Shown here one piece after another: positions 1-9,415 of a stretch of 46,361 nt of DNA. The stretch spans positions 1 through 46,361 of the forward strand of contig JAHDEB010000025.1 in assembly GCA_020629055.1 (NCBI GenBank), given 5' to 3'. A program made the position numbers and the translations under genes. The DNA comes from Chloroflexota bacterium. Lineage in GTDB: Bacteria > Chloroflexota > Anaerolineae > Promineifilales > Promineifilaceae. Positions within the stretch are counted from its first letter, which is position 1. Each line of letters opens with the position of its first letter. Below the pieces are notes generated by a model. It worked only from the letters and a program-made list of their open reading frames with translations, did not search any database and was not told the DNA's origin.

Positions 1-313
1 TCGCCAACGCTGGCAACACCCCATCCGCATACCCGATATCAAACAGCATCCCCTGAGACAGCTCGCCCGCCATTTTGCGTGCAGGCATGTTGACCACAAA
101 CAGAGACTGTTTCCCCATAATCTCTTGAGGATCGTCCCGCTCTTTTTTCATCCCGGCCAGAATCTGGCGTATGTGATCGCCAAAATCTACTGTTAGCTTG
201 AGCAGCTTGTCAGATTTTTCTACATCATCTACGGCCGTAATTGTGCCCACACGGATGTCTAGCTTTTCAAAATCTGCAAAAGTAATGTCCGGTTTGATTT
301 CTGCTGGGGTCAT
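1..313 (-). CDS. tRNA-binding (EMAP/Trbp111-type OB-fold) domain protein, partial
   Basis: The minus-strand reading frame opens with an ATG at 313 and runs off the left edge of the window, giving about 104 residues. It starts MTPAEIKPDITFADFEKLDI and contains the RVGTI turn, a DKLLKLTVDFG strand, and the stretch GKQSLFVVNMPARKMAGELS followed by QGML. This is the pattern of the OB-fold tRNA-binding domain found in CsaA, Trbp111 and the C-terminus of methionyl-tRNA synthetase. Family knowledge: these proteins bind structured tRNA, and CsaA has also been described as chaperone-like. The short N-terminal lead before the domain argues for a stand-alone protein, not a MetRS tail. The 3' end is not visible, so total length is unknown. 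Confidence 0.8.
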   Translation of the reverse strand, partial: MTPAEIKPDITFADFEKLDIRVGTITAVDDVEKSDKLLKLTVDFGDHIRQILAGMKKERDDPQEIMGKQSLFVVNMPARKMAGELSQGMLFDIGYADGVLPALA

Positions 314-674
314 ATCTTCTCTCTTTTTGTTTGTCCGAAAACCATCGTTTAAAGACTCTAATGATTCGTTACAAGCGCACGTGCAATTATAGTATCGTTG
401 AATTTACCCTTTTTCAAAGTTTTCATTTAGGTAGAAACAAATCTATTTTCTCATCCCTTTTGTCCCATCTTTTTTAAGTACTGAAATAGTCCTAAGCAAG
501 GACCGATGGACTATGTTCTGATCTTCTTCGCCAGAATTCCCGTAAGTTACACTGCCTAGCATAAATGTGCGCGGGCGGACTATGCAAAGCCTCTCCGCAA
601 GAAAAATCTAAATCTAAACCTGTGCATGAGTAACAATCCCTAATCTCTTTAGGGCCACTGTACCCATCAACGCC
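314..674. other. Divergent intergenic region / leader of the giant surface-protein gene
   Basis: These 361 bases separate two divergently transcribed genes and must hold both promoters. I see no strong sigma70-like pair. Towards the right there are small hairpins: one at 489-503 (GTCC/GGAC arms) and one around 578-601 (GCGGA/TCCGC arms with GCAAAGC in the loop). The string GGACTATGCAAAGCC superficially resembles the 3' half of a c-di-GMP-I aptamer core, but the matching 5' half (GGCAAACC plus GNRA hairpin) was not found. No Shine-Dalgarno sequence precedes the ATG at 675. Confidence 0.4.
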
Positions 675-3600
675 ATGTGCTCAAAAAATCATATGTTACA
701 TAAAAAAATTCCTTCCTTTTTCATTTTCCTATTGGCGGTGGCCGCCAGTCAGTTCGCACACAGTCCAAGTGCCGCCTATGCAGATCGCGATCTAATCGAC
801 CGTGATTTGGAACCAAACTTAGTTGAATTATCTTCGGATATGCCTGATCTATCTGTAGATGGACAAGATCCAGTTAGCCATACGGCACAAAGTGATCCGT
901 TTCAGCGAAACCTTGATACTGATAAAGATGGGATTCGAGATTTTGATGACCTTGATGATGACAATGACGGGATTCGCGACGTCGATGAATGTGGGGACCC
1001 CAACAATGTTGTTTTTCAAAATGGTGGGTTTGAAACCCCACGGACTTGGTATGGGCAATACAATGCGGGGTCTGTTCCGGGTTGGGATACGACAGCCTCA
1101 GATAACCTGATCGAAATCTGGGGGTCAGGCTTCAACCGTGTGCCCTCCCATTCAGGCGGGCAGCATGCTGAAATTAACGCGACTCAAAACGCAGCGTTGT
1201 ATCAAGATATTCCCACCACGCCACGCGCATTTATGGTCTGGTCTTTTGCGCATCGCGGCCGAGCAGGCACCGACACAATTCGGTTACAGATCGGTGCCCC
1301 AGGTGGCCCTTATGAAACAATCGGCACTTTCTCGACCGGTACAAGTGGTTGGCGCGTCTATGAAGGCGGGTACACCGTACCTAGGGGACAAACAATGACA
1401 CGCTTCCGTTACGAAGCGGTGTCGGCAGCCGGTGGTATCAGCGTAGGGAACTTCCTTGACTCGATCGAGTTTTTCTCGTGCGACCGGGATAGTGACGATG
1501 ATGGAATCCTTGATTCACTAGATATCGACAGTGATAACGACGGTATTCCTGACAACATTGAAGCCCAATCAACCGCGAATTACATTGCACCCTCCGGCCG
1601 TGATACCGATAGGGACGGGCTGGATGATGCTTACGACAATGGAAGTCTCAACGGGATACAACCGGTTGATACCGACAGTGATGGCTTTGTCGACATTATC
1701 GATTCTGATTCAGACAATGATGGCGCAGCAGATATCAATGAAAATGGTGGAGACGCAAACGGATTTGATACCGGCGACTTAGATAATGACGGGCTACAAA
1801 ATCGTTTTGACGATGTTGATGATACTGATCGATTATCATGGTCCCCTGCCGACAATATTGTTAAATCTGCTCTACGGGCGATGCTGGGTGACTCTGACCG
1901 TGACGTGGCCAATCGGGATGGAAGCGACGCTCAGCCGATGGAACGGGATGTTGATTATCGTGATGCCAATGCGGTAGATACAGACAAAGACGGTATCCCT
2001 GATTTAATTGACATTGACGACGACGATGACGGTGTTACAGACATCGTGGAAATCGGTGTAGATGATTTTCCTGACATTCAAATAGCCGATGGCATTGAAG
2101 ACGATATTATACCCGTTCAGCAATGGAAAGTAGAGCTATATCAAGGATATTTCGGTGTCAAAAACGCTCGTGGTAGAGATCGCCAGAACCATTCAAGAAG
2201 GCTAACCTACGGTGAACCGACTTTAGTTGAGGAAGCTTTTGTAGATGTTGGAGCGGAACCCTTGTCTTTTAACGATACAAGAATTCCAACCTGGCATAAT
2301 CCATTTGATTCGCTAACCGCTGATTCAAAAGCCGATATTGTATCTGGAGGTCTTAATACAAGTGTTGCAGCTGGCGCTTGGCAAATGTTCTTTATACGGA
2401 AAGTAAATAAGGACGGCACGATTACGATCGGCCGCGCCGGAGACTACTTTGACGACCATGCCGAATTATATGTCAATGGGGTGATAGTTGATGAAATCAT
2501 CGGCTGGTTTCCGAGTTTACCCTCTTCTCAAGTTGTTACCTATGATCTTAAAGCTGGCGATAATATTGAAATCCGCTTAACCAATGTCGGTGGCCCTGGT
2601 GGATTCCGCATCGAAATCGATGCCCCACTTATCGATGTTGACTTTGATGATGATGGCATTATCGACCATGTAGACATTGACCGTGATGATGACGGGATTC
2701 CAGACAACTTTGAAGCCCAAACAACAGCTTCATATATCCCGCCAACTGGCAATGACAGTGACCGAGATGGGCTAGACGATGCTTATGAAGTCTTTGGGGC
2801 CAATCGAGGCTTAACCCCGGTCGATACGGACGGCGATGAAGATCCAGACTATTATGACCGGAACTCTGATGACGACGATTACCCAGACATTGAAGAAAAT
2901 GGTGGGGATACAGATGGAGCCAATACAAATGATAATGATGTAGACGGATTGCAAAATCGCTTTGATGACATTGATGATCAAGGGGATACCTGGTCACCCA
3001 CTGATGGGATTCAAAAAGCAGCATTGCGTGACACACTGGGTGACCATGACCGGGATGTAAACCGTAGTAATGCATCGGATGCAGAGCCGCTGATCAGAGA
3101 CGTTGATTATCGAGATGCGGTAGATTTGGATACCGATGGGGATAAAATTTTAGACTTCGAAGATATCGACGACGATAATGATGGTATTTTAGACATTGAA
3201 GAAAACTCCGGCTTTGCACGGCTGATGATTGAAAATTTTGATAACCCAGTTGATTCTAGCGCAATTGGCTATGATTCCTTTTCACGCGCGTTCCCAACCG
3301 GCTCAACCCAACTATCAAATTCGGCCGGAACATCGGGCTATATCGCAGGGAATCCTCCTGTTGTCAGGGGAAGAGCGTATCTCACTGCTCCAGATGGAGG
3401 CGGGTATACCGGCCTTCATAGCAATGGGCGCACTCCTCAAGAGGTGGTAAAGATTGACTTGTCTGCGGATAAAGAGATTCTTGGCCGTGGCAACTACAAT
3501 GTCAGTTTCCAAGCTTATCAAATGAACTTAGGGCCCGGATATCCATACAACAACCCTGGTTACTTTGATATTTTCGGGATTCGCAAAGGAAGTAATCCGA

Positions 3601-6600
3601 CTCTAAACGGAACAACCCAACGCGACAGTGCAGCAATTGAAGCACTGGCTGATGTCGATCTACTCGGTTCATCACCATTGATCAATAACACGACTGAATG
3701 GAGAGAATATACAATTTCGTTCGAAGCTGAGGCAAGATATGATCGTCTTTTAATTGTCCCGCGTTCAATCGATGGGCAACCGGGCAGTGACTCGTTTCTA
3801 GCCTTCGATCAACTCACCTATGAAGGGAATTTAGAAGGTGATGTTGATGGGGACGGTATCAGTGATCATCTTGATCTTGATAGTGACAACGATGGCATCA
3901 GCGACTTAGAAGAAAGTGGCGCATCGGCAGCTCAAGTTAATGCAGATTTCAATCGTGATGGGCATGTCTCAGATGCAGAAGGTTCTACAGCCCTAGCAGG
4001 AGCAAACTCAGACCGAGACAATGACGGTCTGCAAGATATTTTCGACCGCGATATTTCTAGTGCAGAACCATTAAGATCGGTCGGGACAAGTCCAGCAAAT
4101 CTAGATCTTGATGGTCGGCCGAACTTCCTCGACCTTGATAGTGACAATGACAGTATTCCTGACAGCGTTGAAGCCAAGACAACCCTATCCTACCCAACGG
4201 AAGTCCGGTATGACGGCGATGTCAGTGACAATGACTCTGACGGTGATGGTGCCATCGATACCTTTGATGGCAATGATAGAACCTCTCAATTATTTGGTGG
4301 TACTTTCGCACCTTTGGTAAATACAGACGACGATAGTCTTCCAGACTTTTTAGACCTAGATAGTGATAATGACAATATTCCAGATGCATTTGAATCGGGG
4401 TTGGCTCTAGGTGCTGATGATATTGGGGATGGCATAGGAGATCTAATCCAAGCCAGCTACCAAGATCCTGATGGCCTTGTTAACACCCCCGCATCTATCT
4501 TGCGCGACGTTGATTTAGACGTTAACTCAGGTGGCGACGTCGATTATAGGGACGTACCACCAGACTCACTTGCTTGTGCAGACGACTTTGATGTGAACGT
4601 TCTATTTGTTGTCGATAACTCTGGCAGTATCTCCGATTCTGAATTCGCCTCTTTTAGCTCGGCCATTGAAAACATCGGCGACCGGGTATTGCAATCGAAC
4701 TCAACTTCTCGCGTTGCGGTTGCCCACTTTGGTGGACCACCGGTTACTGGCAACGACTATGCAACATTCGGCCGACATATTTCGATTGAACGAGACTTCT
4801 CGCGCAATCCGATTTCAAAGCCTAACCGTGTCTTTGGTCGTGGCACCTACAGCGGCTATTACATGGACAACATGGCCGGCGCAATGGAAGAACTCTCCCT
4901 GCTTCTAGATGGGGTGAACGCTTCAAACAGCAGCTATAACGTGAGCGCAACCTCTGAAATGAGCCATAATCCTGGCGATGCAGGCCACATCATCATCTTC
5001 ACAGATGCGGTTTGGAACGCACCAGGCGACTCACAGATGAACGACGGAAATGGCCCGACCAACCCTTGGGACATTTACACCTATTATAAAAACCGGAACT
5101 GGCGTATCTCATTGGTCCGAGTGCAGTCAACCGACAATGCAAGCGACGCGGCTGCGATCGCCTCTACAGGTGGTAGCTATAATGGGACCGTATCAGCCAA
5201 TGCGTTTGACCCCGATGGATCGGGCGCTGGGCCAAGAATGTACTATACGTCGGCCGACTTTGATTTCTCAGCAATTACTGAAGAAATTATCGACGGTGTT
5301 GTCCAACCATGTCCATTCGTAGCCGAAGGTAAAGTATGGAACGATACGGATCAAGACGGTGTACAAGACAGTGGTGAAAGCCCGGTCAGTGGAATAACCG
5401 TCCGCTTATTTAACCATAAAGATGAGTTTGTTAGCCAGGTCCAAACTGGTGACGATGGAACATATCGCATGGATATTTCTGGAATCACCGACTTCATTTC
5501 TGGCTACTATCTCGTATTCGAACGACCAGAAGATGGCACAGCCATCCATACGTTAAAAGATGTCGGTGACGACAAGTATGACAGCGATGTCGATCCATTC
5601 ACCAAGAAAACCGATCTTATTAATGAATCTCGAGTATCTAATGTTGATGCCGGGTTGATTTATCCAGATCGAGACTATGGTGATGCACCTGACTCTTATG
5701 GACAAAGCTTCAGCTTTAGCCAACTACCATATGATTCGCTATGGCTTGGTATTCGCGGAAGCCAACCTGACACAGAATCACCGTTTACCGGGCAAGTTGG
5801 CGCAGTTGCTGATGACAACACAGGCTCTGATGATGAAACTGCGATCACCTTCACAGATGCTGAATCCAATGTACCCGCGACGTTCTATCTCGATAGAAAC
5901 TACGAGATCGATGTGACTCACTATAACCCAACATACGACACCGCTTATTTAGATGGGTGGATCGACTTTAACGGCAATGGAGAGTTTGACTCGTACGAAG
6001 CGGTTATGTCTCAAACAGTAGGTAAGAGCAGTGTTCCAGAAATCGCGACCGATATCGGCTTTAACTCCCCTATCGACGCTGTTTGTGGGGATACTTACGG
6101 CCGCTTCCGCTTAACGGGGACCCAAATATATGCAGCCTCTGGCGACATGGTATTTGGCGAGACCGAAGATTACCCGATCTTTATCGATTGTCAGACCGAC
6201 TTAGCCGTTCGGGTGGTCCCAGATCCATCCCCTGTAATCGAGCTATCAGATCGGATCTCGATCGATGTGTTTGTGAAAAACAATGGGCCAAACCCGTCAC
6301 GCCAAATGACAGTTACATTTAGCTATCCGGCAGAGCTCAGTGAAGTAACACTCACAGAAACTGAGGATTGGACCTGTACCTATGATGCGGGTGACGCAAC
6401 CTGTACCAAATATGGTATGGGGATCGGTTTCGAAGAGCAGGTGCTGACCTTCACCGGCCGCGTTGCAGGAACATATAGTCCGTCCGTTGTGGATGGCTCC
6501 GTCACAGTGGCCCATGAAGAATTAGATGGAAACCCAGATAATGATGCACAGGATTACGAAGTCGAAGTTGATAAGCAATGGGAAACCCCCGAAGATAGTC

Positions 6601-7364
6601 AATACATCGAGACACCGTTCTTGTACGCCAAGTTCAGTGACGCACTAGACTTCTCAGGGCAATCGGATAAGGACTTTATGCCAAATTCAGTTATCGCAAA
6701 TCCGCTCAATGTCCCTATCCAATTGGCAGCGGGCTTTGAAACGACCGGCTACCCGATCTTGTACACAGACTTCTGTTTAAGCAATCCTGGATCAGAAGGC
6801 TGTAGCGACTCAACGGACGAGATCATCGGCAACATTCTGGTCAAGAGCTATCAATTTGACTCGATTCAATTGCAAAATCAACTTGCGGATAGCTATACGC
6901 CTGACCTTTCTGAAGCCAACCTGTTGACCGCACCGATTGTGATCGCACTAGCCCCAGATGGCACCGGTCGCTACGCAGATGCAGATGCAAACAACTGCCA
7001 GAAATGGATTGATGATCTAGGGGGTTACTGTGTGGCCCCATATGATGTTTGGTCCGGCTATGGCCGTTATGGGAACGGCGGTTTGGCTAATCTATATGCT
7101 TGGCCAGCAGACGATCTCATTCAGCTGAACTTCGAATCACCCGGCGGCCGGGCGATCACCTGTGACAGTTCAGCAGGATCTTGCCAACGCTTCAGCGGGG
7201 CAAAACCTGGCGTCTATGCGATTTCAGGCTCAGTCGCATTCGAGTATGTCTTCCATGATCCAGAGTTCTTGAGACTAGGAACACCAACGTTCCGCACACC
7301 ATCACAGGTCGACTTCACCTTCTACATTCAGATCGTCGCCCCATTTATTGAATCAGGACAATAA
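675..7364 (+). CDS. Giant secreted multidomain protein: thrombospondin type 3 repeats, vWFA, SdrD-B, GEVED, DUF11
   Basis: This is a 2229-residue protein with an N-terminal signal peptide (basic start, hydrophobic core at about 12-27, likely cleavage after AYA at residue 36). From about 75 to 1305 it consists of Asp-rich DxDxDG calcium-binding repeats of thrombospondin type 3 kind. These are interrupted by three beta-sandwich/lectin-like inserts near residues 110-270, 475-655 and 850-1055. A von Willebrand A domain follows at about 1305-1545, with the metal-site motif DNSGS and IIIFTDA. After it come an SdrD-B-like domain (about 1550-1660), a GEVED domain beginning GDAPDSYG (about 1663-1840) and a DUF11-like domain (about 1843-1965). 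The C-terminal 260 residues are unrecognised. No LPXTG, PEP-CTERM or C-terminal membrane segment is visible, so how it is retained at the surface is unclear. It is probably an adhesin or surface-layer component (inference). It is followed by a strong terminator and appears monocistronic. A downstream ATG at 693 is an alternative start; neither has a clear ribosome site. Confidence 0.85.
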   Translation: MCSKNHMLHKKIPSFFIFLLAVAASQFAHSPSAAYADRDLIDRDLEPNLVELSSDMPDLSVDGQDPVSHTAQSDPFQRNLDTDKDGIRDFDDLDDDNDGIRDVDECGDPNNVVFQNGGFETPRTWYGQYNAGSVPGWDTTASDNLIEIWGSGFNRVPSHSGGQHAEINATQNAALYQDIPTTPRAFMVWSFAHRGRAGTDTIRLQIGAPGGPYETIGTFSTGTSGWRVYEGGYTVPRGQTMTRFRYEAVSAAGGISVGNFLDSIEFFSCDRDSDDDGILDSLDIDSDNDGIPDNIEAQSTANYIAPSGRDTDRDGLDDAYDNGSLNGIQPVDTDSDGFVDIIDSDSDNDGAADINENGGDANGFDTGDLDNDGLQNRFDDVDDTDRLSWSPADNIVKSALRAMLGDSDRDVANRDGSDAQPMERDVDYRDANAVDTDKDGIPDLIDIDDDDDGVTDIVEIGVDDFPDIQIADGIEDDIIPVQQWKVELYQGYFGVKNARGRDRQNHSRRLTYGEPTLVEEAFVDVGAEPLSFNDTRIPTWHNPFDSLTADSKADIVSGGLNTSVAAGAWQMFFIRKVNKDGTITIGRAGDYFDDHAELYVNGVIVDEIIGWFPSLPSSQVVTYDLKAGDNIEIRLTNVGGPGGFRIEIDAPLIDVDFDDDGIIDHVDIDRDDDGIPDNFEAQTTASYIPPTGNDSDRDGLDDAYEVFGANRGLTPVDTDGDEDPDYYDRNSDDDDYPDIEENGGDTDGANTNDNDVDGLQNRFDDIDDQGDTWSPTDGIQKAALRDTLGDHDRDVNRSNASDAEPLIRDVDYRDAVDLDTDGDKILDFEDIDDDNDGILDIEENSGFARLMIENFDNPVDSSAIGYDSFSRAFPTGSTQLSNSAGTSGYIAGNPPVVRGRAYLTAPDGGGYTGLHSNGRTPQEVVKIDLSADKEILGRGNYNVSFQAYQMNLGPGYPYNNPGYFDIFGIRKGSNPTLNGTTQRDSAAIEALADVDLLGSSPLINNTTEWREYTISFEAEARYDRLLIVPRSIDGQPGSDSFLAFDQLTYEGNLEGDVDGDGISDHLDLDSDNDGISDLEESGASAAQVNADFNRDGHVSDAEGSTALAGANSDRDNDGLQDIFDRDISSAEPLRSVGTSPANLDLDGRPNFLDLDSDNDSIPDSVEAKTTLSYPTEVRYDGDVSDNDSDGDGAIDTFDGNDRTSQLFGGTFAPLVNTDDDSLPDFLDLDSDNDNIPDAFESGLALGADDIGDGIGDLIQASYQDPDGLVNTPASILRDVDLDVNSGGDVDYRDVPPDSLACADDFDVNVLFVVDNSGSISDSEFASFSSAIENIGDRVLQSNSTSRVAVAHFGGPPVTGNDYATFGRHISIERDFSRNPISKPNRVFGRGTYSGYYMDNMAGAMEELSLLLDGVNASNSSYNVSATSEMSHNPGDAGHIIIFTDAVWNAPGDSQMNDGNGPTNPWDIYTYYKNRNWRISLVRVQSTDNASDAAAIASTGGSYNGTVSANAFDPDGSGAGPRMYYTSADFDFSAITEEIIDGVVQPCPFVAEGKVWNDTDQDGVQDSGESPVSGITVRLFNHKDEFVSQVQTGDDGTYRMDISGITDFISGYYLVFERPEDGTAIHTLKDVGDDKYDSDVDPFTKKTDLINESRVSNVDAGLIYPDRDYGDAPDSYGQSFSFSQLPYDSLWLGIRGSQPDTESPFTGQVGAVADDNTGSDDETAITFTDAESNVPATFYLDRNYEIDVTHYNPTYDTAYLDGWIDFNGNGEFDSYEAVMSQTVGKSSVPEIATDIGFNSPIDAVCGDTYGRFRLTGTQIYAASGDMVFGETEDYPIFIDCQTDLAVRVVPDPSPVIELSDRISIDVFVKNNGPNPSRQMTVTFSYPAELSEVTLTETEDWTCTYDAGDATCTKYGMGIGFEEQVLTFTGRVAGTYSPSVVDGSVTVAHEELDGNPDNDAQDYEVEVDKQWETPEDSQYIETPFLYAKFSDALDFSGQSDKDFMPNSVIANPLNVPIQLAAGFETTGYPILYTDFCLSNPGSEGCSDSTDEIIGNILVKSYQFDSIQLQNQLADSYTPDLSEANLLTAPIVIALAPDGTGRYADADANNCQKWIDDLGGYCVAPYDVWSGYGRYGNGGLANLYAWPADDLIQLNFESPGGRAITCDSSAGSCQRFSGAKPGVYAISGSVAFEYVFHDPEFLRLGTPTFRTPSQVDFTFYIQIVAPFIESGQ

Positions 7365-7380
7365 ATGTTAAAGGCTAAAG

Positions 7381-7418
7381 ACGGAAGATTAAATGGCAGG
7401 TGCCATTTAATCTTCCGT
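7381..7418. repeat. Perfect 18-bp inverted repeat after the giant gene
   Basis: Two 18-base arms (7381-7398 and 7401-7418, outer sequence ACGGAAG / CTTCCGT) are exact reverse complements separated by only GG. No T-run follows on either strand. As RNA this would form a long hairpin 17 nt after the stop codon. It could protect the 3' end, act as a pause site, or serve as a protein-binding site in DNA. It is separate from the classical terminator 60 bp further on. Confidence 0.85.
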
Positions 7419-7478
7419 TGAGTAGAAGCGCGAATAGATTCGTAACAATTGTTCGGTTGCGTTCCGCAGACAAAATTC

Positions 7479-7530
7479 AGACCCGATTGACGTCACCTCT
7501 AAATTGGTGAGGTCAATCGGGTCTTTTTTA
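7479..7530 (+). terminator. Rho-independent terminator of the giant gene
   Basis: The arms AGACCCGATTGACGTCACC (7479-7497) and its complement (7506-7524) form a 19-bp stem with a single mismatch and an 8-nt loop. TTTTT follows directly at 7525. It ends rightward transcription before the leftward ABC gene that terminates at 7599. Confidence 0.9.
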
Positions 7531-7598
7531 TTTCATCCCTAACCAGCTAAAGAAAAAATTTACGCCAGTTACAGCTTGTTCTTGAGGGTAATGGTGCC

Positions 7599-9239
7599 CT
7601 ACCCCTTAACAAACGTTTGCCCGTTATATCGATAGATCTCATCAAACAGATGCAGGTTTTTTTGTTGATGGGTGATCACTAAAGCACCGATCTTTAAAGA
7701 TAAGATCCCGGTTAAAACCAATCCCGCAGTTAGCGTGTCTAGGGCAGATGTCGGCTCATCTAAAATAATATAGTCTGGCTCAGCTATAATAGCCCGAGCA
7801 ATCGCTGCCCTCTGTCGCTGCCCGCCCGACAAACCACTTAAAGTTAATCCTTTTTTGAGTTTGGCCGCTTTAATTCCGTTTTCTTCGATAATCTCTTCCA
7901 GATGCGCCGCCTCAATCGCCTGCTGAACCAATGTCGACGTTGCATTTGGGTTACCAAAAGTCAGCCAATCCCATAAGGTGTCACCGATATGAATCGGGTT
8001 TTGCTCGACTTCGACAATTTTAAGCGGCCGATTTTGATCAGAAGATGACAGTGTAATCAACCCCTGAAACAACCTTAACCCTAAAATACATTCAGCCAAA
8101 GAAGTTTTACCACAGCCAGATGGCCCCATAATAGCGATCGCCTTGTTGGCCGGAAGCTCTAAATCCACCCGATCTAAAATCATCTTCGAACCAGCGAATA
8201 ACGTTAAATCGTTAATTTGAATCTTTTTTGCTGCCTGCTCAGTCAGGTCAACAATCGCTCCCGTCTGATCCAACTTGTTCTGTTCTAAATTTTCAGACAC
8301 CTGCTTATACTTTGTGTAATCGCTGAACAGCTCGTACAGTCGCGTCGTTAAATCTTCAATTACGCTCGACAGCGTCATGCTAAACGTAATCAGCATCGCC
8401 AATGCCCCTAGCTGAATTGCCCCAGTAGAAAAACTGAAAATACCAATCGCTAAAATCACAAACATGATTGTCGCTTTGTAGGCGATCTGAATCACGTTTA
8501 AGCGTAAAAAACCGCTGCGTAGCCCCCGCCGACTGACCCCCTCTTGTTCAATATCAGCCTCAACCAATTTGAACGCATCATGCTCTTGCTTAAACGTTTT
8601 GATAATCCGAATACGTTCAAAAAACTCAACTAAATTGCCTGAAGTCACCCCTTGATCAGCAACATGTGCTTTCGATTGTTCAAGGCATATCGAGTGTTGT
8701 CGATAGCTTAAAATCATAAAGCCGATGCTGATACAAAACACAACAATGGGTGCCCACCACACAATCCGGCCGAGCAGAATGATGGTACTAAGCAGCACAA
8801 CGATAAACCGAAAGCCGTAAAAGGCCAGCATATTGTAAATATTGGCGACCGCCTGGCTCGCATTGCGAATGTCTTGCATCAGCTGGCCCGGTTTTGACCG
8901 GCTTAGCAAGTCCAACTGGCCGGTAATACTGGTCTGAACAAAACGGTTAAAGGCATATTGATAAACTCGAAAACGGGTATCAATATCTCTTCTAAAAAAC
9001 AGGGCGTTTAATAACCATGATGAAACATACATAACCGGGACCAGAAAACCGAACGCCAGCGATCGCACCGATAAATCACCGATTGATAACCCGTTTAGCC
9101 AATCCCTTAATACAAGTGAAGCATAGACTTCGGCCGTAATCGCAGTTCCAGACAGGCAAAGCAGCAGTAAAAACGGCCGATTATATTCAACCAAAATAGC
9201 GCTCTGCAACACATCACGTTTGGCCTCTTTCAACTTCAT
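7599..9239 (-). CDS. ABC exporter half-transporter (fused permease and ATPase)
   Basis: This is a 546-residue type I ABC exporter subunit. The N-terminal half (about 20-310) holds around six hydrophobic segments of the ABC transmembrane domain. The C-terminal half is the nucleotide-binding domain: Walker A GPSGCGKT (372-379), Q-loop glutamine at about 413, signature LSGGQRQR (470-477), Walker B YIILDEP (490-496) and an H-loop ITHQ near 519. It should function as a homodimer, or as a heterodimer with a partner encoded elsewhere, exporting a lipid, peptide or drug. The substrate cannot be read from sequence. It ends 360 residues after the start of its membrane domain without accessory domains such as a peptidase. 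The gene starts with ATG; the neighbour upstream (ndh) lies 176 bp away in the same direction, so co-transcription is possible but not shown. Its 3' end faces the terminator of the giant gene. Confidence 0.9.
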   Translation of the reverse strand: MKLKEAKRDVLQSAILVEYNRPFLLLLCLSGTAITAEVYASLVLRDWLNGLSIGDLSVRSLAFGFLVPVMYVSSWLLNALFFRRDIDTRFRVYQYAFNRFVQTSITGQLDLLSRSKPGQLMQDIRNASQAVANIYNMLAFYGFRFIVVLLSTIILLGRIVWWAPIVVFCISIGFMILSYRQHSICLEQSKAHVADQGVTSGNLVEFFERIRIIKTFKQEHDAFKLVEADIEQEGVSRRGLRSGFLRLNVIQIAYKATIMFVILAIGIFSFSTGAIQLGALAMLITFSMTLSSVIEDLTTRLYELFSDYTKYKQVSENLEQNKLDQTGAIVDLTEQAAKKIQINDLTLFAGSKMILDRVDLELPANKAIAIMGPSGCGKTSLAECILGLRLFQGLITLSSSDQNRPLKIVEVEQNPIHIGDTLWDWLTFGNPNATSTLVQQAIEAAHLEEIIEENGIKAAKLKKGLTLSGLSGGQRQRAAIARAIIAEPDYIILDEPTSALDTLTAGLVLTGILSLKIGALVITHQQKNLHLFDEIYRYNGQTFVKG

Positions 9240-9415
9240 CGTTCTACCCTCTCAAATTGTTAAATCTCAAACATCGTTATTGTTCAGCAGTTTGGTCCAG
9301 TTTGACAAAAGGATCTATGTTTTGCGGAAAAACAAGCTGAAAACTGGGCCAATCTGGAGAAAATAGTTGGGGTGCTGAATAATTACCACACATCTACCTA
9401 TAGGCCGATTAACAC

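Noticed and set aside
480-674. Class I c-di-GMP riboswitch
   Set aside because: Only one half of the core is superficially present; the GGCAAACC half and GNRA-capped P2 stem are missing, so not annotated as a riboswitch.
2659-3075. 138-codon minus-strand frame rich in His, Leu and Tyr inside the giant gene
   Set aside because: It is the reverse reading of GAT/GAC-rich Asp repeats; no ribosome site, and its composition follows from the sense strand.
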